From: Ceratopteris richardii
Taxonomy: Eukaryota; Streptophyta; Polypodiopsida; Polypodiales; Pteridaceae
Reading direction: 5' to 3'
Assembly: GCA_020310875.1 (NCBI GenBank)
Contig: CM035406.1
Coordinates: 225,773,442 to 225,837,441 of the forward strand
Length of the DNA stretch: 64,000 nucleotides
Part shown: piece after piece, positions 1 to 10,674 of the stretch
Position numbering within the stretch: the first letter of the stretch is position 1
Layout: every line of letters begins with the position of its first letter
Program-made: the position numbers and the translations under genes
Notes under the pieces: model-generated
The model's database searches: none
Told to the model about the DNA's origin: nothing
Seen by the model: only the letters and a program-made list of their open reading frames with translations

Positions 1-954
1 CTCTTGTAGCCGCAGGATTGCAGATGTATCGAGTTGATGAAAGTGCTTCTTATCTCTTGCGAAAAACATTGCATATATATCTTCAATTTTTGGAAATAAG
101 GAGTAAATTAATGCGGTTGTTGTTTGAAAGAATCAATGGCTAGGATGAATCAGACCAAGAGCAGTGGAGAAAAAGAATCAGTAAGACATTCTAGTAGCGG
201 AATATACCAAAAATGAACAATCAATACATAATCGGGATCTGGTGATCCACGATTGGGAACGGAAGCCTTGCAAAGATAGGACCACCTCAAAGTATATATC
301 ATTGGAGGAATCGAAGATGGTACCGTTACTTTTGCTGCAAGGGGCCTACAAAAAGGTTTGATTGAGGTTTTAGATCAATCAGAACTGCTTTTAGAGCAGC
401 CATGAGTGACAGCCTGTAACTTTCTTTGAAGTCACATAGGAAGTTTTATCCTATCAAGTGACAATTCAAGCTGAAATATGTGTGAAGGGGTTCTTGGATT
501 TTATGCCAACCACTAAACCTAGTAGCCATGACTTTATTCAATATTTTAATGGACGGCCCACGGGTGCAGAACTAATGCATCAGCCAATCACAGTCAAATT
601 GTTTTGAAGATGTTCAACATTTATGCATTAGTTCCATAGGAGTTCATAGATCTCAGAAGTTCGTGTCGTCTACCACAAGAGAGTACAAAGCATGAGGAGA
701 GAGAAAAAAGTTGTCATGCTAGTAGAATATGGATCAAAGTCATAGTTCAATTTTGAAATTTTCACATATGTTAATGATGTTAATATGTCCTTGGAATATT
801 TACAAAGCAACTTGGATGATGATCAAAGTGGATTTTGTGGTACAAACTCACTGAACACCTCATTTGTTTTTCTTACTCTACGAGTTGAAACTACTAAATC
901 TGAAAGGATGCTACAACAACGAAGTTATTGGGAATAACTATAGCAAGGCAAGTA
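1..954. other. Unassigned sequence left of the CACTA element
   Basis: I recognise no gene family here. A plus-strand frame is open from the window edge (base 3) to a TAG at 141-143, 46 codons, and could be the end of an exon or chance. The rest has scattered stops in all frames. Removing the CACTA element and one copy of its GTA duplication joins this sequence to 6280 onward, so both sides were once a single stretch; they show no shared reading frame that I can see. Old intergenic DNA or a worn retroelement are both possible. Confidence 0.3.
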
Positions 955-1245
955 CACTACAACACATCGATGGTATACCGAGGCTACTACCGAGGAAATT
1001 AAATGGGTGTAATTTTTCTGCAACATCGGTGTTGGGGTCCATATGGGCGTCCGAAACACAACGCCAGTATAAACGTTGGTATAGTCATCAGTATATACGT
1101 CGGTATGCGCATGGGTATAAGCATTGATATAAACGTCGGTAATACCGATGCTCATACGAGCGCCTCTGCTGGGTGTACCGACACCCCTACGGACGACTCT
1201 ACTGGGCGTACCGATGTCTATACCGACGACCATATCTCCACAATT
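955..1245. repeat. Left terminal inverted repeat and subterminal repeats of the CACTA element
   Basis: The outer 27 bases are the inverted partner of 6250-6276. Inside, from about 1020, short motifs of the form CGTCGGTA, ATACCGA and ACCGACG recur many times in both orientations. In characterised CACTA elements such subterminal arrays bind the TNPA-type protein; that role here is inference. The open frames across this stretch on both strands are by-products of the repeats. Confidence 0.75.
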
Positions 1246-1748
1246 TTTTTTTGGGCAAAGTGTGTTGTCTATTGCTACAGCATGATGTTGTTTAGCAAGA
1301 GACAATACACTCTGCCCAACTCTAAACTGAGTACATGTGTTATGTACTCTAATGACAACCAAAACATGATTTTATATGAGCAAAAATGAACCATGAATGA
1401 GGTACAAAAAGTTGTATATTCCATAGATGAAACATGTACAAGAGTGTGACAAAGCACTTCCATATAGGAATCGAATACAAAATTACGGTATATCATCGCC
1501 ACATAGGAGTGTAATACAAAATTGTGGCAATGTGAAAAAGCACTTCCATATAGGAATCGAATACAAAATTATAGTACATCATTGCCACATAGGAGTGTAA
1601 TACAAAATTGTGGCAAAGCATATACGTAAGGGGATCAAAACATTTACACCTGCAATCCTACAATAGAGAATGTGTAAAATGAGACAAATTGACATGACAT
1701 TTATAAACAACAACTAAAAATATGAAACCAAGCTATAAGTTTACCTAA

Positions 1749-1874
1749 TCATAGAATAGTTTCCCATGAAATGATTTCACCTTGTCCCTCTAAATCTTGC
1801 AAAAGTGCAGTCAATTCATGACCATATCCGTAAGATTCTTCAGTTCGCGTCCGAGGACAACCCACTGCCAACTC
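1749..1874 (-). CDS. Possible terminal exon of the CACTA internal gene
   Basis: Read on the minus strand, an acceptor-like TTATTATAG ends just before 1874. It is followed by 41 open codons starting ELAVGCPRTRTEESYG and a stop at 1749-1751. Composition is coding-like, unlike the AT-rich flanks, and it lies downstream of the minus-strand coding block at 2080-2480. A further coding-like stretch lies between them (about 1960-2040, containing TSHLGGGRYD). I could not make all phases fit with consensus donors, so the gene model is unresolved. The product is unknown; a TNPA-like accessory protein is a guess from context only. Confidence 0.35.
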   Translation of the reverse strand, partial: ELAVGCPRTRTEESYGYGHELTALLQDLEGQGEIISWETIL

Positions 1875-2079
1875 CTATAATAAATATGCAAAATGTTAGA
1901 TGAACATACATGATGTGCTGAACACAAAAAAAATCAATAATTAACATGATACTTAAAAATTGGTAGCGCATACTGTCGTATCTGCCGCCACCTAAATGCG
2001 ACGTTCCAACCGTATCCAAAGGTGTGGCCGCCGCATCTCTCTATTGACGATATCGATTAGGAGTATGTTGCTACTCATC

Positions 2080-2480
2080 CTAAATTGATTCCCACTCTTC
2101 AAAATCTAACCACACAGGCTTCGGTAAGCTTGCTCTAAAAGCATCGTGAGCTTTTGACCATCGATGAGACATCACCTCACGTGACATATGCTGAATCCAC
2201 TCCGAACTCACAATAGGATTCCTAGGTGCTGGTCGGTACTCTTCATATATGGATTGTGTGGTATTGTTTTTAGAATCCCGATCTTGTTCCCTCCATTTTA
2301 GCATTATAGAATGTCCAAACTCTATGGAGCAAAGTTGTCGAATGCGCTGACGCATTGACTTCCCGACTGCATCCATGACTGGAGTTCCATTACGTATGTG
2401 ATATATTTTGGAGTTGTCATGGTCATGCACTCCCCAAGGTGTACGTGGAGATCTCATCTGATCCAATGTGAAGATCCCAT
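2080..2480 (-). CDS. Gene remnant inside the CACTA element, product unknown
   Basis: About 130 minus-strand codons, ending at a TAG at 2080-2082, read as ordinary protein. The stretch has regularly spaced tryptophans and charged residues, for example RQRIRQLCSIEFGH, SEWIQHMSREVMSHRW and PVWLDFEEWESI. Upstream, the same frame runs straight into the ATGCAT minisatellite and becomes HMHTHM-type low complexity, so the true 5' end has been replaced or separated by the repeat. The duplicated phrase CATCTGATCCAATGTG at the junction (about 2455-2495) marks where the expansion began. I see no DDE transposase motif. It may be the TNPA-type gene of the element or a captured host fragment. Confidence 0.4.
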
Positions 2481-2489
2481 CTGATCCAA

Positions 2490-5400
2490 TGTGTGTATGC
2501 ATATGCATTTGTGTATGCATATGCATATGCATATGTGTATGCATATGCATATGCATATGTGTATGCATATGCATATGTGTGTATGCATATGCATTGTGCG
2601 TATGCATATGCATATGTGTGTATGCATATGCATTTGTGTATGAATATGCATATGTTTATGCATATGCATATGCATATATGTATGCATGTGCATGTGTGTA
2701 TGCATATGCATTTGTGTGTATGCACACATTTGTGTGTATGCACACATTTGTGTGTATGCACACATTTGTGTGTATGCATATGCATTTGTGTATGCATATG
2801 CATTGTGTATGCATATGCATTGTGTATGCATATGCATTGTGTATGCATATGCATTGTGTATGCATATGCATTGTGTATGCATATGCATATGTGCATGCAT
2901 ATGCATATGTGTATGCATATGCATGTGTGTATGCATATGCATGTGTGTATGCATATGCATGTGTGTATGCATGCATGTGTGTATGCATATGCATTGTGTA
3001 TGCATATGCATTGTGTATGCATATGCATATGCATGTGTGTATGCATATGCATGTGTGTATGCATGGGTGTATGAATATGCATGCATGTGTGTATGCATAT
3101 GCATTGTGTATATGTGTATGCATATGCATTGTGTATTTGTGTATGCATATGCATTGTGTATATGTGTATGCATATGCATTGTGTGTATACATATGCATTT
3201 GTGTATGTATATGCATATGCATTTGTGTATGTATATGCATATGTGTACACATATGAAAATGCATGTGTGTATGCATATGCATGTGTGTATGCATATGCAT
3301 TTGTGTGTATGCATATGCATTGTGTAAGCATATGCATATGTGTATGCATATGCATGTGTGTATGCATATGCATTGTGTGTATGTGTATGCATATGCATGT
3401 GTATGTGTATGCATATGCATGTATGTGTGTATGCATATGCATGTTTCTATGCATATGCATTTGTGTATGCATATGCATTGTGTATGCATATGCATTGTGT
3501 ATGCATATGCATGTGTGCATGCATGTGTGTATGCATGTGTGTATGCATGTGTGTATGCATATGCATGCATGTGTGTATGCATATGCATTTGGATATGCAT
3601 ATGCATTTGTGTATGCATATGCATTGTGTGTATGCATATGCATTTGTGTATGCATATGCATGTGTGTATGCATATGTATTTGTGTGTATGCATATGCATT
3701 TGTGTGTATGCATATGCATTTGTGTATGCATATGCATTTGTGTATGCATATGCATTTGTGTATGCATATGCATTGTGTATGCATGTGTGTATGCATATGC
3801 ATGTGTGTATGCATGTGTGTATGCATGTGCGTATGCATGTGTGTATGCATATGCATTGTGTATATGTGTATGCATATGCATGTTTGTATGCATATGCATG
3901 TGTATGTGTATGCATATGCATGTGTATGTGTGTATGCATGTATGTGTGTATGCATATGCATGTGTATGTGTATGCATATGCATGTATGTGTGTATGCATA
4001 TGCATGTTTGTATGCATATGCATGTTTGTATGCATATGCATGCTTGTATGCATATGCATGTATGTGTGTATGCATATGCATGCATGTTTGTATGCATGTG
4101 CATGTGTATGTGTATGCATTTGTGTATGCATATGCATGTTTGTATGCATATGATTGTGTATTCATGTGTGTATGCATGTGTGTATGCATGTGTGTATGCA
4201 TATGCATTTGTGTGTATGCATATGCATGCATGTGTGTATGCATATGCATTGTGTTTATGTGTATGTATATGCATGCTTGTATGCATATGCATGTGTATGT
4301 GTATGTATATGCATGTATGTGTGTATGCATATGCATGTTTGTATGCATATGCATGTTTGTATGCCTATGCATGCTTGTATGCATATGCATGTTTGTATGC
4401 ATATGCATGCTTGTATGCATATGCATGCTTGTATGCATATGCATGTATGTGTGTACGCATATGCATGCATGTTTGTATGCATGTGCATGTGTATGTGTAT
4501 GCATGTGTGTATGCATATGCATGCATGTGTGTGTGCATATGCATGCATGTGTGTATGCATATGCATGCATGTTTGTATGCATATGCATCTTTGTATGCAT
4601 ATGATTTTGTATGCACGTGTGTATGCATATGCATTTGTGTGTATGCATATGCATTCGTGTATGCAAATGCATATGTGTATGCATATGCATATGCATTGTG
4701 TATGTGTGTATGTGTGTATGCATATGCATGTGTGTATGCATATGATTGTGTGTATGCATATGATTGAGTGTATGCATATGCATTTGTGTGTATGCATATG
4801 CATTGTGTATGCATATGCATTTGTGTGTTTGCATATGCATTTGTGTATACATATGTATGTGTGTATGCATATGTATGTGTGTATGCATATGCTTGTGTGT
4901 ATGCATATGTATGTTTGTATGGATATGATTGTGTGTATGCATGTGTGTATGCATATGCATGCATGTGTATGCATATGCATGTTTGTATGCATATGATTGT
5001 GTATGCATGTGTGTATGCATATGCATTTGTGTGTATGCATATGAATTTGTGTATGCATATGCATATGTGTATGCATATGCATATGTGTATGCATATGCAT
5101 ATGCATTGTGCATGTGTGTATGTGTGGATGCATATGCATTTTGTATGCATATGCATTGTGTATGCATATGCATGTGTGTATGCATATGCATGTGTGTACG
5201 CATATGCATGTGTGTATGCATATGATTGTGTGTATGCATATGCATTTGTGTGTATGCATATGCATTTGTGTATGCATATGCATTGTGTATGCATATGCAT
5301 TTGTGTGTATGCATATGCATTGTGTATGCATATGTATGTGTGTATGCATAGGCATGTGTGTATGCATATGCATGCGTGTATGCATATGTATGTTTGTATG

Positions 5401-5620
5401 CATATGATTGTGTGTATGCATATGCATTTGTGTGTATGCATGTGTGTATGCATATGCATTTGTGTGTATGCATGTCCGTATGCATATGCATGCATGTGTG
5501 TATGCATATGCATGCATGTGTGTATGCATATGCATGTTTGTATGCATATGATTGTGTGTATGCATATGCATGTGCATGTGTATGTGTATGCATATGCATG
5601 TGTGTTTATACATATTTGAG
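2490..5620. repeat. 3.1-kb TGTGTATGCATATGCAT minisatellite
   Basis: Almost the whole stretch is built from TGTGTATGCATATGCAT and close variants: a TGTGT or TTTGT linker followed by one or more ATGCAT blocks. The ATGCAT and ATGCATATGCAT blocks are palindromic, so each strand can fold on itself. Unit lengths vary (about 14-24 bases), and higher-order repeats are visible, for example runs of CATTTGTGTATGCATATG versus GCATGTTTGTATGCATAT. Both strands stay open in several frames for hundreds of codons, purely because the unit lacks stops. These frames (HMHTHT, VCICMC and similar) should not be taken as genes. The array lies wholly within the CACTA element. Confidence 0.95.
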
Positions 5621-5892
5621 TGTGTATGTATATGTATCTTTGTCTCTCTCTCTCTATATCAATCCAAAACAAAACAATCACTTAAATCGATGTAATTGTT
5701 TGAATCAAAGTCGTCAAAATCCACTTGAAGTTTTCCTTCATCGAAGTTCCAAAGATTTGATCCCAAAATCTTTTGCAAAACTAAAGAAAGAAGATATTAG
5801 AAAAGCAAAAACATAAAGAAAAGAAAAAAGAGTGCTACAATATGTGTGATCTACTTACCAAAACTTCAGATATAGAAAGATAGAGGTGTGCT

Positions 5893-5932
5893 TAGAGAGA
5901 GAGAGGGAGGGGAAGAGAGAGAGAGAGGGAGG

Positions 5933-5968
<36 letters not shown>

Positions 5969-5975
5969 AAGAGTG
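5893..5975. repeat. GA/AGGG microsatellite
   Basis: A purine-only run of GAGA with GGGAGGGG interruptions, about 80 bases, near the right end of the CACTA element. It could adopt a triplex-prone structure. A shorter CT run lies at 5641-5654. No gene is apparent around either. Confidence 0.9.
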
Positions 5976-6059
5976 ACAAAGATCTGCTGTTCACGTGCGC
6001 AAAGCCGATAACAGAAGATCTAAGTTCAAAACACTCGAAATGAGGAATTTTTGGTTTCG

Positions 6060-6276
6060 GGCCTGGTTCAAACCGACCGTCGATATGAGCATCGGTATGC
6101 ACGTTAGTAACTTCTAGTGAATCACCGACGCCTATACCGACATTCATACTGACGCTCATACTGATGCAGTTTTTCTGAGGCTAAGCGGCTTTTCCAAAAT
6201 TTTCGAGGGTCATACCGTCGTCGACGCGTGACCGTCGGTATGCCGCCCATCAGTATTCCCTCGATATGTTGTAGTG
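6060..6276. repeat. Right subterminal repeats and terminal inverted repeat of the CACTA element
   Basis: Contains repeated CGTCGGTA/TACCGACG-like motifs, including CCGACGCCTATACCGACAT and CGTCGACGCGTGACCGTC, and closes with CGATATGTTGTAGTG. The end is the inverted partner of 955-981, and GTA follows immediately at 6277-6279. Confidence 0.75.
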
Positions 6277-8200
6277 GTACTCCACAGAGCTAACTCATCC
6301 ACCTATCATAAGAAAAAGGAACCATGATATCCAATGGTTTCAGAACACATGAGAACTAGCTATGCTATGGGAGTTATATAAAATTCTAGAGAGTACTGCG
6401 TGAACATTTTGCTTTCGGTGTGCAAACTCTCGAACAGACAATTCAAACGGACACTTCTACTACTATTCATCAAGTCTTCGGAGAGGAGAGGCGCTAAAGG
6501 AAGGGAGTACACATATGAGTTCAGGCCATGTGTGACAATAACTCAATTGTTTTAAGCAAGCAAAATGATCTCAATGATGTGACACTCAACCAAATAGAAG
6601 TTGCAAAAGCGTCCAAGCTATCAACTTCTAGTTTGCCATCGTCTAGTATTGCAATATATGGATTATATACATACATGAGTTATATTTTGTTGGTGCTGGC
6701 CTTCTGGTCATTTCTACTTTACTGCGATTCTTAACATCAGGAGACCGTGTTTGTCAAGTGTGGAACACTGGATTATGTCATGAATGGCTTACAGGAAGGA
6801 CAATGCTAAAGTCTAGTTGTACAACAGGCTAAGTTCCTTGAATACATAGAGCCACATCTACGTGATGATTTCAGTGGCATGGAAAGACCTTTATCCTAGC
6901 CGTCTTATGGGATGGTCCATCAACATGGAAGATATAACAGTAAACTTCTGACCTACTTGTCGCTAAGAATTTCCAAGGATCTCATAACATCTTTGATAAG
7001 GTTCTATGACATGTTTCTTGAGAACATTTATCTACATGTGATCTTCCATAAGTGAAATTCAATAGTATCAGCCGTTGGGTTAGCTTCTGAAACATTTCTT
7101 TTGTTTTTGTGGCATAATAGAAGTAGAAAACATCAAAGCAATTGTTGATTTAGAAGGCTCATAAAATGAGCATGCATATCTTTCAATCTATCAGTCGGGG
7201 ACCTCAATAGAATAACACTGTTCCAGTTTGAATAATTTATAGTTTGGTTTCTTTTATGGATTACCAATGATTGAATGTGGTGGGGACAGTCTTGCATCTG
7301 CATGTATAAGAACTTATGCATTCATCAACATTGGTGATAGATTAGATACGCTTATCTTTGCTTGCTTGAAGTTGCACTATAATCAAACAACAAATTTGAT
7401 TAAAATATAGAATGATGGAGCTACATAGCATCACGTGCTGTAGTACGATGAGTGAAAAACAATTCAGCATATGAAAATATTCAAAGTTCAAAAATTTCAT
7501 ATGTGTGTATGTGTGTAAAATTGTTCTTTGTATATGTGTGTAAAATTTCATATAATCTTTGTATTGGAAGTAGAAGGATTCGATTACAATGGACAAAAAA
7601 ACGTTTTTAATCACAAAATCCTTTCTAGTGCAAGAAAATTGTGACCGAAGATTGAGTGATATCTGCAACTTCTATTAGAGCTAGAACTGGACTTCATATA
7701 AGTAGAAATTGGATCTCCCAAGTCGAATTCATCGTTGATGATAGACCCTCCTTTCCATGAACCCAGCCACAGCGTGTCTATCAATAACCAGAGACTCATC
7801 ATCTTCAACCTCTTGGCTACCCACATTGAGAAAGTGGGGATCATCTAGTATTTTAGCTTTCCCTTTGGGTCATGTACTTGGGTAGGGTTAGGGCACTTAC
7901 CTGAACCTTGGAGCGACATACTAGGTAGGGAAGGACCTTGCATGGTGCACTTAGCCATCTCAAAATAAATTTTGGGGGTACTTGAATCAGCAATGGCGTA
8001 GTCCTTGCGGCGTTTCGGAGCAGTGCATAGCATCCGCTTCATGTACTCTTGCCATTCCATCTCTGAGAGCGTCCAATAGGGACATGGTCTCCCTGATGGG
8101 TGAGACTAAGCTCAACACCACAAGAAAAGGAGGACATAGAGTGGTAGGCCACATTTACTCAAATGTCCAAGCAATCTCCATAAACCTCCAAGGCAGCCTT
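6277..8200. other. Unassigned sequence between the CACTA element and a LINE fragment
   Basis: No gene family is recognisable over about 6280-7850; frames are short and AT-rich. From about 7850 to 8200 the minus strand may contain worn downstream parts of the LINE fragment that starts at 8556, but I cannot align it with confidence. Nothing RNA-like is visible. Confidence 0.3.
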
Positions 8201-8556
8201 AATCACAGCTCGGGCCTCACAGAACCCGCGCAGACGCGGAGAAGGCAGGGAACACACCCACTCTAGGGAGATCCTCCTCAACGCCACAGAAGCAACATTC
8301 TCCATTACTTATGTTAAGAGCCTTAGCCTTCTTCCCAGTCCAAACACCATTGTGGTAAATCAGCCATAACAAAATAAAATGTTTCTGGGCTATAGGGAAG
8401 GCCCAGATGGTTTGAAAGCGATACTTCCATTGTTTGCAGGACCAGTTGGTAAGCCACCTTTTGTTGAGCTTTTTGACCACCTCTGCAAATTCGCCAGGAC
8501 GAATGCGGAACTTATCCAGCATGTCTTTAGCCACCTCGAGAATGTCCAGTTTCTTG
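8200..8556 (-). mobile_element. L1-type LINE fragment, C-terminal part of ORF2
   Basis: The minus-strand translation from 8556 reads KKLDILEVAKDM, then KKLNKRW, WKYRFQTIWAFPIAQKH and CCFCGVEEDLPR. This matches, segment by segment, the C-terminal zf-RVT-like region of the two well-preserved LINEs in this window (around 20760-20980 and 24840-25050). The reading frame decays past the CxxC motif. It may be the downstream part of the same LINE whose RT segment lies at 10675-11172 on the same strand, with LTR sequences in between. Confidence 0.75.
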
Positions 8557-9567
8557 TGTTGGGGACAACTTTGAACCTTTGCTCATGAGCATGCTATGAT
8601 GGACATTCCATTTCCATTCTTTGACAACCTTTATTTGGTGAGTCCATTATGTGCTAAATGAAAAAGCCTTTACTATTTTTCTATGCCTTAAATGTAGCAT
8701 GCAAGAAAGTTAATTCATGCTTCATTTTAAGTGTGTATGGATCTCACCTACTTTGTTTAAAATGCATTCTTTCATGCATTACACTTGCATGGCGAACCAA
8801 TATGAAAGGAAATTTGGAACGTAACACTCACCTCCATCAAAGCTACGTCTTTCCTTTGACCCTTGTATGGTGAGGCTCTATTAGGATAGTTCATACTTGA
8901 GGTTGCAAGTTTGGGCCATCATGAATTTCCAATCTCGAATATCTTTCTTGGGCATTTTGATACTTACATGTGCCCATATGTGTGCATTAACTTCCACAAT
9001 ATGCATCAACTTTCAAAATGTCCATCTAATCTATTTGTGCATACTAAAAAATATGATCATTCTTTTCCATACACATCAAGAAGAATCATGCTTTTATAAA
9101 TGCATACACTAGTATTTAATGTATGAAGAAATTATCCAAATAAGGCATACTCCACTATGTATTGGGAAATGAATGATACTTAAAACTATAGGATGCAATA
9201 AGAATCAAAAAGCAACGTCGCTATGAACGCTTGGCTACAATAAGCCAGTTATCATTGGAACATGCAAATCTATGGGTAGATGGACAATCTCACAAGCATG
9301 AGTTTCTGGTTCCAATCCATTAACCTTTTACCCCCCATCTTGGGGTGGTAAAAGGTTAAACAAATGACCTCATGTCAAGAGGCAAGAGGAAAGGGGGGAC
9401 ATCCATGTGACAAGCACGAGACCATCCCTGCACCTATTGTTCAACTAGTGGATAGCGCCAACCCGAACCTCATCCACTATCATTCCAAATAGAACACAAT
9501 AATGATTACATTCACTTATGCAATTAATTTATTAAGATATGTGAGGAAAAAAAATACTTCCCCAACA
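8557..9567. mobile_element. Probable solo LTR (about 1 kb) inside the LINE fragment
   Basis: The segment starts TGTTGGGGA and ends TCCCCAACA, a 9-bp TG...CA inverted terminus typical of LTRs. It is flanked by TCTTG on the left and TCTTT on the right, a plausible slightly worn 5-bp duplication. The left flank is LINE ORF2 sequence. No primer-binding site or second copy is found beside it, hence solo LTR. The assignment is structural only; family unknown. Confidence 0.45.
9320..9359. repeat. 40-bp near-perfect hairpin inside the putative LTR
   Basis: Arms TTAACCTTTTACC and GGTAAAAGGTTAA enclose CCCCA...TGGGG, giving a stem of about 17 pairs with a loop of a few bases. It could act as a structural element or terminator-like hairpin in an LTR transcript. 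Function is inference. Confidence 0.7.
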
Positions 9568-10669
9568 TCTTTGCTGATGGCCATCCATTTGCGAGTGTGC
9601 CCATCTTGTTAAGGTTGTCCATTTTTTTGGAGTCCATAGTCCTCCTTTGGTTCTCCATACATTGTCGCTCCTCTGAGTTCATGAACTCTCCTCACTATCC
9701 ACGGAGTGTGAGAGGGTGTCTCGGCATGTATAAACTCCTCATGAATGGCTACTTCGTGTGTTTATATCCCCCGTGGATAGCATATATGTTCCCCCATATG
9801 ACATGACGGGTTTGAAGACCTCCATGGCACCGTCTGAAGCTATTATATCCCATATACAAATGCGCGACACGTAGAATGCTCCATAAAAATAGAAGGTTGC
9901 GCTCAGTATGGAGTGAGTTTGGCCGTCCATAGGGTGGCTATAGCAGTCTTGTGCTGAGAGGGTGTCACCTGCGGCCATTTTGCATCTCTGTGAAGAGAAG
10001 CTGGACTCCCGTCGACGGCAACTACTCGAAAGAGAGGAAATGCACGCGATGAGGGATCAGTAGCAACAACTCACGTGAAACTATGGAAAGACAAAATGAT
10101 TTCTATATCCTAATGAAACTTGGCTCTTGATACCAATGTTGTGAAACAACAAGCTAGAACTCATAATCTAACTACCAAGACCACACTCCTAAGAGAGAGC
10201 ACGTATCCACCCAACCAACTCCACCCATATATATACCTCAAGGCCAAGGGGGGAAATGTGAGGAGAGCTTCCACCCAACCAACTCCACCCATATATATAC
10301 CTCAAGGCCAAGGGGGGAAATGTGAGGAGAGCTTGCCAAGTGTCCTCTCCACATGGATTCTAATCCAAGGCCTTCTAACCTTGGAAATCACATGGCCTTC
10401 ACATGGATTCTTAAAAGGACTTCTCCCAAGCTTGTAGCTACAAGTCTCAAGGGTTGAGAGGCCTCCCTAAGGGTTAAATACCATACCCTTAGGAAATATC
10501 AATCCTAAGGGTCAAAACCCTTCAATTGGGAGTAAATAAATCCAAATAACTCAAGGGTTCAAACTATACTCTTGGAGACACTTTCCCAAGGGTTTCCAAG
10601 GGTTCTCCAAGTGGTTTTGGACCCTCAAAACCCATGTCTTTGGCCACTTTGACCCATATTTATACAACA
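9568..10669 (-). mobile_element. LTR retrotransposon remnant: 5' LTR, primer-binding site and adjacent leader
   Basis: Read on the minus strand, an LTR starts TGTTGTATAAATATGG at 10669 and ends TTTCACAACA at 10137 (533 bp). TTGGTATCAAGAGCC follows immediately (10122-10136), close to the initiator-tRNA-Met primer site TGGTATCAGAGC. The right flank is LINE RT coding sequence, so the element landed in that LINE. Internal sequence to 9568 has a 79-codon minus-strand frame (9739-9978) that I cannot assign. No second LTR copy and no pol are seen. It is a broken, old fragment of undetermined superfamily, more likely Ty1/copia by primer site, but that is weak. Confidence 0.55.
10207..10334. repeat. 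Perfect 64-bp tandem duplication within the LTR
   Basis: Bases 10207-10270 and 10271-10334 are identical head-to-tail copies, each starting CCACCCAACCAACTCC and ending GAGGAGAGCTT. The identity means the duplication is much younger than the host LTR remnant appears to be. Confidence 0.95.
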
Positions 10670-10674
10670 ATTAC

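Larger units (their letters stand above)
955..6276. mobile_element. CACTA (En/Spm-type) DNA transposon, 5.3 kb, probably non-autonomous
   Basis: The element begins CACTACAACA at 955 and ends TGTTGTAGTG at 6276, the signature ends of the CACTA superfamily. It is flanked on both sides by GTA (952-954 and 6277-6279), matching the 3-bp target duplication typical of CACTA insertions. The first 27 bases and the reverse complement of the last 27 agree at about 22 positions. Subterminal zones (about 1020-1245 and 6060-6245) are rich in direct and inverted copies of a short TACCGACG/CGTCGGTA-like motif, as expected for transposase-binding repeats. I cannot find a TNPD/TNP2-like DDE transposase. The interior holds a small minus-strand gene remnant, a 3.1-kb ATGCAT minisatellite and a GA microsatellite. 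It was therefore probably moved by a transposase supplied elsewhere. The clean target duplication and readable ends argue that it is not very old. Confidence 0.88.

Noticed and set aside
955-1250. Overlapping frames on both strands at the left CACTA end considered as small genes
   Set aside because: They are built from subterminal TACCGACG-type repeats and end within them.
2423-5599. Very long open frames (up to about 1058 codons) of Met-His-Thr or Val-Cys-Ile type on both strands
   Set aside because: They come entirely from the ATGCAT minisatellite, whose unit lacks stop codons in several frames; no normal protein composition.
9739-9978. 79-codon minus-strand frame beside a primer site considered as gag
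   Set aside because: No gag motif, and one stretch (IWDII...FKP) faintly resembles LINE ORF2; not enough for either call.
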